Source: Marinomonas gallaica (GTDB taxonomy: Bacteria; Pseudomonadota; Gammaproteobacteria; Pseudomonadales; Marinomonadaceae). Taken from it: a stretch of 39,204 nt of DNA. A model generated the notes under the pieces. It had not been told where the DNA came from. It worked only from the letters and a program-made list of their open reading frames with translations, and did no database searches. The stretch is from the NCBI RefSeq assembly GCF_001639745.1, contig NZ_LTAX01000027.1, positions 1-39,204 on the forward strand. The letters run 5' to 3'. A program made the position numbers and the translations under genes. Numbering within the stretch: the stretch's first letter is position 1; each line of letters opens with the position of its first letter. Positions 31,871 to 39,204 of the stretch are shown here, one piece after another.

Positions 31871-34800
31871 ATGCAGACTAAACAAGCAGGGAGCGCGCAA
31901 GGATTGCGTGCTGTATTATTTGGTTTATTACTACTTTGTTTTAACCTCGATGAGGCTAGCGCAGCGACGCCTTACTATCTAACGGGCTTTTCAGAAGTCA
32001 GTTACGATCAAGCTCCCGCTTTACAGTTAACGTTTACTCAAGCCATTAGATCCAATACCCACTTATCGTCTTATGTGTCTCTAACGCCTGAACCTGAACA
32101 AGGCAGCCGTTGGATTACAGAGGATGGAAAAACGTGGGTGTTGCCTTTTGTGGACGCCAGTACTACCTACAAAGTCAATGTGTCGAAACGTTTGCAAGCC
32201 CAATCTGGTGCTCGTTTAAGTCTCTATGAGCCTAATGCAGAGGGAAAATCTGAGCCCGACTTTCCTTTGACGCGCACGCTGACAACAAAAGCCTATGAAG
32301 CGTCGGTTAATTTCTCTGGTCAGGGGAATTTTATTAATGCTGACTTAGCTGGCGGTTTACCTGTTTCTGTCATAAATGTGCCTGAAGTCCAGCTACAAGT
32401 TTTTCGAGTCACGGATCAACGCGCTTTTTTAAACCAGCTATATAACTCGCAAGGTTTTGAGGGCAACGTAGATTATTATAATTTAGATACCTTGCGCCAA
32501 TCGTCTGAATTAGTACACACCGCATTCTTTCCGGTCGAAGCGCATGTCAATCAGCGACGCACAGTCAATCTAGATATCTCCTCAGTGGTAAACAAGTATG
32601 ACCAAGGTATTTTTGTCGCAGTCGCTAAAGATCCTCGTCAGTTTGACTATTCCTATGCCACCACGTTTTTTGCCTTGACAGATATTGGGCTGCAGGTACG
32701 TCGTTTGGATCAGCAGTTAATAGCCTTTACGCACTCAATCAAAACGGCCTCACCACGCGCTAACATAGAGTTAGAGTTTATTTATCGAGATAAAAAACGC
32801 GCCTCAGAGTTGGGACGAACAGATCAGTCAGGGGTTTACCAACATGTGTTTGATAAAACCCCCGAATACGTTATTGCAACTCAGGGCGATGAAGTTGCTT
32901 TCTTAAACTTAGAATATAACGGCTTAGACCTTTCCGAATTTAATAACAGCAACCTACGACATCAAAGTGCCCAAGCTTTTTTATACGGCCCGAGAGATCT
33001 TTATCGACCGGGCGAAACGCTTAATGTGAATGCGTTACTTCGCGATTACGATGGTCAAAAGATGCGAGCCCAAGCATTGCAATTGGTACTGCTCGATGCG
33101 CAAGGGCAAGAAGTCCTTCGTCAAATGCGCCAAGTAGATGATACCGGTCTCATCGAATTCGAACATCAGTTGTCAGAGAATGCGGCCATGGGCACTTGGA
33201 CCTTACAAGTGAGCTCTGAAGGACTGCAGCTTCATCAATCTTATCGCTTCAAAGTAGAAGATTTCATGCCAGAAATGCTGGCATTGCAATTTTATGATGG
33301 CGATCGCTCGGTGCAGCGACGTGTGCAGCCTGATGCTTTGACCGTCCCTATTCAAGCCGATTATTTATATGGCGCGCCTGCGTCGGGTAACCAAGTCGAC
33401 GCGATCATCACGGCGAAAGCAACTCAAATGGTATTTGAAGAGTATCCAGATACCGTATTTGGTGATGAAAGGTACGAGCCGAAGCAACGCCGCATGACCA
33501 TCCCTCGTAGTACTTTGGATGAAAAAGGGGCGGGGTTACTAGACATTCCTGATCACTGGCAAGGGGCTTCAGTTCCTCTTGATTTAACGGTCTCGGCAAG
33601 TGTTTATGAAAGTGGTGGTCGGCCTATCACTCGCCACCAAAAGGTTGTTCGTATGACGGGCCGTGATAAATTACCCGGCATTAAGGCACTTTCATCCTTG
33701 CCCGCCGATGAAGATCAGGAAGTCACCTTCTTATTGCGCAGTGTCAGCCCCGATGGTCAGCCGGTGACAGATGATCTGCAATTGAAGCTCTATCGTTATG
33801 GTTGGAATTATCACTGGGAGTACGATGCCAGTCGTGGCTGGTATCGCGAATACAGTGATGAATCAACGCTGGTTGATTTACGTAATGTGGCGGCTGAGAA
33901 ATCAGGCATTGAGCAAAATTATCAACTTGATTGGGGACGATACTACTTAGAGGCCCAGTCTAAATCTGGTGCGGTCGCTCGGTATTATTTTAGAACGACT
34001 GGCAGCTGGTGGTACGGCGGTAATCGTTCTAATCGCATGAAGCCTACACAGATTGATATGGGGCTCGATCAAGACCATTACGCACCGGGCGAAACAGCCA
34101 ATCTACTAGTGGAGTCGCCTATAGGTGGGGACGCTCGACTGACAGTTGAATCTGCCGATGGTGTATTGCATACCCAGATGGTGAGCTTGGCAAAAGGTGA
34201 AAATACCTTAGCGCTCGACATCGATGAGGATTGGAATCGTCATGATGTATACGTAACCTTGTTGGCACTTAATGCGGCTGATCAAGTCACGGAATTGGCA
34301 CCAGAGAGAGCGTTGGGTGTGCTGCATTTACCGATATTACGTCACGACTCTATCGCAGAAATAGCACTTAATGTGCCTCAACGTACGGAGCCAAACAAAG
34401 CGATCACTGCGCAGATTGAGGTGACTAATATCGATCAGCTAGGGGATCAAAAGCTTTACGCTACGGTCGCGTTAGTCGATCGTGGTGTTCTCAATATCAC
34501 TGGCTTTAAACCACTGAATCCTCAGCGTTACTTTTATGGTCAACGCCGTTATGAAACGGATATATTCGACACCTATGACGACATCATCAATAACCTTGGC
34601 TATGACACCGTGCGTCAGCGTTTTGGTGGGGATATGTTTGAGAGAGCGGCGGCCGAAGATGACTTAACACGTGGTGGCGAAAAACCGAAAAGTGATGTGC
34701 AAATTGTGTCTTACTTTAGCCATCCTGTTGCCATCGAAAAAGGCAAAGCAGAAATACGCTTCGATCTTCCCAACTTCAATGGACGATTAGAGTGGATGGT

Positions 34801-36778
34801 GGTTGTGTATGGCGATCGCAGTTACGGTAATGCCACGCAGCAAACCATTGTGGCGGATAAAGTGGTCACGCAAGTCTCTATGCCACGTTTCTTAGCGATG
34901 GATGACACCTCTCAGTTAACGTTTGATGTGCGTAATATGTCGGGCACTGAGCAAACGTTTGAGGTGAAAGCTTGGGTCGAAGGACCTCTTATGGCAGACG
35001 CATTAACACAGACGATTGACCTTTCGGATCGAGAAAAGAAAGTCTTAACGCTGCCAGTTAAAGGCGGACAACAGCAAGGTCAAGCCAGTGTCCATTTAAC
35101 GGTCAGCAATGGCAATGGTATTGCTGTGTCACGCGATTGGAAACTGGGCGTTCGCAGCCCGTATAGCTGGCCGACCCGAAGCCACTACGCTGAGATTTCA
35201 GTGGGACAAAGCTGGCAGCCGGACTTTAATCTTGGGGATTTACAATCACAGACCGTGACGGGCTTTTTGACCTTGTCCAATCGTCCTGCTTTGAATGTCA
35301 GTGCCTATGTACAATATTTATTGCAGTACCCTTATGGTTGCCTTGAGCAAACGACCAGCAGCACGTATCCATGGCTGTTAATGGACCAAGCGGTGGTCGA
35401 TTACTATCAATTGCAAGGCGATGTTAACCGCCAAGTGGATCAAGCGTTTTCCAATGAACTTCGTGCTGAGCAACTTGAGCAGGGGCTTGTTCGACTTTAT
35501 AAAAAGCAGCAGGAAAATGGCAGTTTCGGCTATTGGCAGCGTAACTCAGAAGAAAGTCGCTGGGGAACAGTCTATGCAACAGAGTTGATGGTTGATGCTC
35601 GTAAAGCTGGCTTCGAGGTGGATCAAGGCGTATTGAAACGCGCATTGTCTCGGCTAACCACCTATTTAAAACAAGAAGGAGAGACCATCGCTTGGAGTGA
35701 TTCTCCAAGTTACAGTGAGTTTGGTTATCGTGCATATTCGGCTTATGTGTTGGCAAAAGCCAACAGTGCCAGTTTGAGTGACGTGCGTCGTTTGCTGGAT
35801 CAGGTTTCAGATCAAGCAATGTCCGAGTCTGGATTGGCTTGGATGCATTTGGCTGCGGCGTTTGATCGATTGAAAGATCATGATCGAGCTGACGAAAGCT
35901 ACGCTAAAGCTTGGCAATATGAGCGCTCTAGTCAACGTTATTATGGCGATTACGGTTCAAGCTTGCGCGATCTTACCTTGAAGCTAATTTTGGCAGAGGA
36001 AATGGGGCGTAACGAAAGTAGCCGTTACCAAATGCTGTTTGAGGCACTAAAGCTGCGTCGTTGGTTGAGTACACAGGACCGTATTGCATTACTGCGTCTT
36101 GCGAGTCAATGGACCGATGCTGATGAGTACCAATTCACATGGCTTACGGATGCCAAGGAGGAAGCGGTTACCACAGAACGCGCTGCACGTTATCGCCTCA
36201 ATGAAACAAATATGAGGCAACTCAAAGCGGTCAAAGCTGGCGATCAGCGTCTTTTTGTCAGTGCTGTGTATCAAGGTGCGCCTGTATCGGCTCCTGAACA
36301 GTCTACTCATGGTATTCATGTGACTCGTGATTACTATAATTTAGACGGCAAGATGCTAAATTTAGATCAAGTAAAAAGTGGGCAGCTTGTGATTTCCGCC
36401 GCGACACTTGAGGCCACTGAAGAGTCCATAAATGATGCTCTGTACGTCGATCTTCTACCTGCTGGATTAGAGCCAGAAAATCAGAATTTAGACAACGCAA
36501 ATGTCCAGCTGGGTGACTTGCAGATTGGCAGTGTGAATCTAGATCGCTATTTCGAGTACGGTGCGCCAGTGCAATACGATTCTTATCAGGATGATCGTTA
36601 CGTTGCGGCCTTGCGACTTGAGAAAGGCAAGCCTGTGAAACTCTTCTATCTATTACGAGCGGTTACGCCAGGGCAATACCAAGTACCTAATGCGATCGCA
36701 GAAGATATGTACCGACCTGCACTGCAAGGCAGCAGTGCAGCACAACCGATCTTAACAGTGGTGCCTTCTTTACCGTGA
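31871..36778 (+). CDS. yfhM: Bacterial alpha-2-macroglobulin with thioester, 1635 aa
   Basis: A periplasmic protease trap. A signal peptide (about 1-31, ending ASAATP) leads into MG-type beta domains over the first ~900 residues; A-F-L-Y-G-P-R-D-L-Y-R-P-G-E-T is the typical MG entry motif. The thioester motif GCLEQT is intact with C1157, within the helical toroid domain, followed by about 480 residues of C-terminal domains. No lipobox is seen, unlike E. coli YfhM, so it may be soluble in the periplasm. I use ATG 31871 (AGGGA 6 nt before it); ATG 31865 is the alternative. It overlaps pbpC by 4 nt (GTGA), the conserved yfhM-pbpC pair in which the trap guards the repaired envelope. Confidence 0.95.
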   Translation: MQTKQAGSAQGLRAVLFGLLLLCFNLDEASAATPYYLTGFSEVSYDQAPALQLTFTQAIRSNTHLSSYVSLTPEPEQGSRWITEDGKTWVLPFVDASTTYKVNVSKRLQAQSGARLSLYEPNAEGKSEPDFPLTRTLTTKAYEASVNFSGQGNFINADLAGGLPVSVINVPEVQLQVFRVTDQRAFLNQLYNSQGFEGNVDYYNLDTLRQSSELVHTAFFPVEAHVNQRRTVNLDISSVVNKYDQGIFVAVAKDPRQFDYSYATTFFALTDIGLQVRRLDQQLIAFTHSIKTASPRANIELEFIYRDKKRASELGRTDQSGVYQHVFDKTPEYVIATQGDEVAFLNLEYNGLDLSEFNNSNLRHQSAQAFLYGPRDLYRPGETLNVNALLRDYDGQKMRAQALQLVLLDAQGQEVLRQMRQVDDTGLIEFEHQLSENAAMGTWTLQVSSEGLQLHQSYRFKVEDFMPEMLALQFYDGDRSVQRRVQPDALTVPIQADYLYGAPASGNQVDAIITAKATQMVFEEYPDTVFGDERYEPKQRRMTIPRSTLDEKGAGLLDIPDHWQGASVPLDLTVSASVYESGGRPITRHQKVVRMTGRDKLPGIKALSSLPADEDQEVTFLLRSVSPDGQPVTDDLQLKLYRYGWNYHWEYDASRGWYREYSDESTLVDLRNVAAEKSGIEQNYQLDWGRYYLEAQSKSGAVARYYFRTTGSWWYGGNRSNRMKPTQIDMGLDQDHYAPGETANLLVESPIGGDARLTVESADGVLHTQMVSLAKGENTLALDIDEDWNRHDVYVTLLALNAADQVTELAPERALGVLHLPILRHDSIAEIALNVPQRTEPNKAITAQIEVTNIDQLGDQKLYATVALVDRGVLNITGFKPLNPQRYFYGQRRYETDIFDTYDDIINNLGYDTVRQRFGGDMFERAAAEDDLTRGGEKPKSDVQIVSYFSHPVAIEKGKAEIRFDLPNFNGRLEWMVVVYGDRSYGNATQQTIVADKVVTQVSMPRFLAMDDTSQLTFDVRNMSGTEQTFEVKAWVEGPLMADALTQTIDLSDREKKVLTLPVKGGQQQGQASVHLTVSNGNGIAVSRDWKLGVRSPYSWPTRSHYAEISVGQSWQPDFNLGDLQSQTVTGFLTLSNRPALNVSAYVQYLLQYPYGCLEQTTSSTYPWLLMDQAVVDYYQLQGDVNRQVDQAFSNELRAEQLEQGLVRLYKKQQENGSFGYWQRNSEESRWGTVYATELMVDARKAGFEVDQGVLKRALSRLTTYLKQEGETIAWSDSPSYSEFGYRAYSAYVLAKANSASLSDVRRLLDQVSDQAMSESGLAWMHLAAAFDRLKDHDRADESYAKAWQYERSSQRYYGDYGSSLRDLTLKLILAEEMGRNESSRYQMLFEALKLRRWLSTQDRIALLRLASQWTDADEYQFTWLTDAKEEAVTTERAARYRLNETNMRQLKAVKAGDQRLFVSAVYQGAPVSAPEQSTHGIHVTRDYYNLDGKMLNLDQVKSGQLVISAATLEATEESINDALYVDLLPAGLEPENQNLDNANVQLGDLQIGSVNLDRYFEYGAPVQYDSYQDDRYVAALRLEKGKPVKLFYLLRAVTPGQYQVPNAIAEDMYRPALQGSSAAQPILTVVPSLP

Positions 36779-39045
36779 CCAGGCTGTTGCAATATGGGCT
36801 CGGTGGTGTGATTTTCCTACTGAGCCTGATTTTGTGTCTCGATTACTTTTGGCCAGTGGATTTGGCTTCCCGTGACCAAAGTAGAGTGGTGTTAGCTGAA
36901 GACGGCTCGGTGTTGCGTGCATTCGCAGATCGGCAAGGCGTTTGGCGTTACCCTGTGTCGCTAAATGCCGTGTCGAGCAACTATATCGAAGCGCTTGTGG
37001 GTTACGAAGATCAGTATTTCTTCCAGCACCCCGGCGTTAATCCAATAGCGCTCATGCGAGCAGGTTGGCAATGGTTGCGCAACGGTGAAATCGTATCCGG
37101 CGGCTCGACGCTGACGATGCAAGTGGCGCGAATACGTTACCCTCAATACGCTAAGCGATCTATATCTGCAAAGCTGATGCAGATCCTGCGTGCTTTGCAA
37201 CTAGAGGCGCACTACAGCAAGTCCGACATTCTCAACTATTACGTGAATCACGCGCCTTTCGGTGGCACATTAGAAGGCGTACAAACCGCTTCAATGAACT
37301 ATTTTGGCTATGGCGCTGAGTCGTTAACGGACGCTCAAGCCGCACTGCTGGCGATTTTGCCTCAAGCACCTTCTTTTTACCGCCCCGATCGACACCCTGA
37401 ACGAGCACTGCAAGCCCGTAATAAACTGATGCAGCGTTTGGTTGAGCAAGGGGTTTGGAATGCTGCAAGATTTGACGATGCGATCATAGAAAGGGTTTCG
37501 GTATTACCGTTAGAACACGCTATGCATGCGCCTTTGCTAGCACGCAGGCTAGCGAATTTGAGCCACTCAAACAAAATTGAAACCTATATTAATCCGCGTT
37601 GGCAGCGTGCTGTCGAAGGGTTAGTTAAACGCCATGTGAGCGGCATAGGCCGCCACGTATCAGCGGCGACACTGGTCGTGGAAAACACCACGGGTAAAGT
37701 GAAAGCCTATGTCGGATCAGCGGACTTTTCGTCCACCGAGCGATTTGGATTTGTTGATATGAACCAAGCGATACGCTCTCCAGGTTCCACCCTGAAACCC
37801 TTTATCTATGGTTTAGCATTGGATGATGGCCTGATTCACAGTGAATCTTTATTAATGGATGTACCGTTGAGCTTCGGCGACTACCGCCCGGAAAATTTTA
37901 ACGGCGGTTTTCGTGGTCCCGTCGCAGTCAGTGACGCATTACGAAGCAGTCTTAATATGCCCGCTGTTCAGGTGTTAGAGCAGTTAGGGGCAGCACGTTT
38001 ATATTTAGCCTTTAGTGAAGCAGATTTACCCATGTTTTTACCAGATGGCGCGCGCCCCAATTTATCAATCGCGTTGGGTGGCGTTGGTATGCGACTAGAG
38101 GACATAGTCAGCGCCTACACAGCATTTGGTAATCAAGGTAAACGTCAATCACTGCGCTATCAGGTATCCGATCCATCTCAGACCAAGACTATGCTGAGTG
38201 AGGGGGCCGCTTGGATTATACGTAACGTCATGAAGGGTGATCAAAATATGGCCATTAAAACAGGTACCAGTTATGGCTATCGTGATGCGTGGGCAATCGC
38301 CGTCACAGGTCAATATACGGTCGGGGTTTGGATTGGGCGGCCAGACAATCTACCCGTAACGGGGCATTATGGTCGTGTAACCGCCGTGCCTTTATTACGT
38401 CAGGTCACGCGTTTGCTTGGTGGGTCAAGTGGTATGTTGGAGGCGAAACCAATATCCGTAACGCAAAAAGACATCTGTTGGCCTCAGGGTTTTGCTAGCG
38501 ATATATGTGATGAACATCGTTCTGCTTGGGTGTTAGACAATACTATGCCGATTACTTGGTACAGTACGCGTCAAAAGGAGCAAGCATTTGTGTCGCCTTC
38601 TGTCGATTTAACGCTCAGTCAAGATCTCGGGTTGCGTGTCCCGGTTACCTGTAATTTACCAAGTGGTATTGGTACTTATACCTTCAACACAAGTGTTTGG
38701 CCTGCACCGCTTGAACCATGGTTAGCAGCTGGATTCCGGCGTGAATCACGTATTCCAGCTCTAGACCCTCGCTGTCAACTTAATGGTGAGCCGCCTTTGC
38801 AAGCCGGTCTTAGTCTACAGGGGGTGGAGTCAGGTCAACGATTTACGCAAGATGGAAAGTTGTCTCTTAAGCTCAGTGTATCAGGCGGCGAGGGGCCGTT
38901 TTTCTGGTATTTAGATGGTGTTTTGCAACCAATTAGTGATCGTAGCTGGCACTTCGTGCCGCCATTAGGATCGCATCAGTTAGTTGTGGCAGATCGAAAA
39001 GGCCAAGTAGAATCGCGGTATTTCGATGTTCAAGCAAGCCATTGA
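36775..39045 (+). CDS. pbpC: Penicillin-binding protein 1C, bifunctional, 756 aa
   Basis: An inner-membrane peptidoglycan synthase. One N-terminal membrane anchor (about 7-27), then the GT51 transglycosylase with catalytic E78 in GYEDQYFFQHPG and GGSTLTMQ, then the transpeptidase with S338 in SPGSTLKPF, S-L-N (about 395) and the KTG box in IKTGTSYGYRD. A BiPBP_C-type beta domain ends the chain (about 670-756). All active-site residues are intact. The start is GTG 36775, overlapping the stop of the macroglobulin gene. A terminator lies 130 bp after the stop. Confidence 0.95.
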   Translation: MTRLLQYGLGGVIFLLSLILCLDYFWPVDLASRDQSRVVLAEDGSVLRAFADRQGVWRYPVSLNAVSSNYIEALVGYEDQYFFQHPGVNPIALMRAGWQWLRNGEIVSGGSTLTMQVARIRYPQYAKRSISAKLMQILRALQLEAHYSKSDILNYYVNHAPFGGTLEGVQTASMNYFGYGAESLTDAQAALLAILPQAPSFYRPDRHPERALQARNKLMQRLVEQGVWNAARFDDAIIERVSVLPLEHAMHAPLLARRLANLSHSNKIETYINPRWQRAVEGLVKRHVSGIGRHVSAATLVVENTTGKVKAYVGSADFSSTERFGFVDMNQAIRSPGSTLKPFIYGLALDDGLIHSESLLMDVPLSFGDYRPENFNGGFRGPVAVSDALRSSLNMPAVQVLEQLGAARLYLAFSEADLPMFLPDGARPNLSIALGGVGMRLEDIVSAYTAFGNQGKRQSLRYQVSDPSQTKTMLSEGAAWIIRNVMKGDQNMAIKTGTSYGYRDAWAIAVTGQYTVGVWIGRPDNLPVTGHYGRVTAVPLLRQVTRLLGGSSGMLEAKPISVTQKDICWPQGFASDICDEHRSAWVLDNTMPITWYSTRQKEQAFVSPSVDLTLSQDLGLRVPVTCNLPSGIGTYTFNTSVWPAPLEPWLAAGFRRESRIPALDPRCQLNGEPPLQAGLSLQGVESGQRFTQDGKLSLKLSVSGGEGPFFWYLDGVLQPISDRSWHFVPPLGSHQLVVADRKGQVESRYFDVQASH

Positions 39046-39171
39046 ATCTTATGTCGTGATAGATGATCTTTACTACAGATGTTAACTATGTACTCATCTT
39101 GGCGTATAAAAAATGGGCCTTTAATCGTAATGCTGTTCACTTAAGGATTGCATTAAGTTAAATAGCCCAAG

Positions 39172-39204
39172 AAAATCCGATTAAGCATTCTTAATCGGAT
39201 TTTT
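39172..39204 (+). terminator. Strong rho-independent terminator after pbpC
   Basis: AAAATCCGATTAAG, loop CATT, CTTAATCGGATTTTT: a perfect 14-bp stem with a T tract at the window edge. It ends the yfhM-pbpC transcript and, given the A run on its left side, could act in both directions. Confidence 0.85.

Overview
The window looks like chromosomal DNA of a marine gammaproteobacterium of the Oceanospirillales type, most like Marinomonas. This is an inference from gene families and codon style (moderate GC; Mod, FadH, RhlE, PbpC and alpha-2-macroglobulin genes; many c-di-GMP and two-component genes). No rRNA or tRNA gene and no CRISPR array was seen.

Left end (1-4800) is an integron cassette array with no integrase in view, either the distal part of a chromosomal integron or an orphan attC cluster. 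Several cassettes have matching ends: the bases after the upstream GTT are the reverse complement of the R'' box downstream of the gene. The cassettes carry an unknown 117-aa protein, a four-helix membrane protein, a YjaB-like GNAT acetyltransferase and a small PD-(D/E)XK nuclease-like protein. Two diverged copies of a ~365-bp element, apparently a cassette holding only a 25-codon ORF, each sit directly 5' of a gene cassette. A reverse-strand pair, a DUF3289-like protein plus a three-helix membrane protein, looks like an effector-immunity module.

Region 4900-8130 (minus strand) holds a QseB/QseC-like two-component pair, then a periplasmic YgiW/YdeI-type OB-fold protein and an acidic protein with DxDxDG-like motifs. 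Region 8190-13800 is a signalling cluster. An RsbQ-like hydrolase overlaps a soluble PAS-PAS histidine kinase. Divergent to them are a stand-alone receiver, a GAF protein fused in frame across a stop codon to a histidine-kinase C-terminus (an apparent deletion scar), and an Hpt-receiver-receiver-GGDEF protein. The likely logic is: small ligand, hydrolase, PAS kinase, phosphorelay, c-di-GMP.

Region 13950-17440 is the molybdate system: a ModE-box palindrome, modABC and a convergent modE. Region 17430-21580 holds a DHH phosphoesterase, a TetR regulator, the lipocalin Blc, a GtrA-like protein and an MFS transporter.

Region 21670-26500 is a second sensory island. A sugar-type periplasmic binding protein overlaps a membrane GGDEF-EAL protein, and a LuxP-like binding protein is transcribed divergently from a shared ~110-bp intergenic region. 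Region 26600-39200 is mostly housekeeping: FadH, a periplasmic MsrA, an RhlE helicase, an ArsA-like ATPase without the signature lysine, then a translationally coupled thioester alpha-2-macroglobulin and penicillin-binding protein 1C, closed by a strong terminator.
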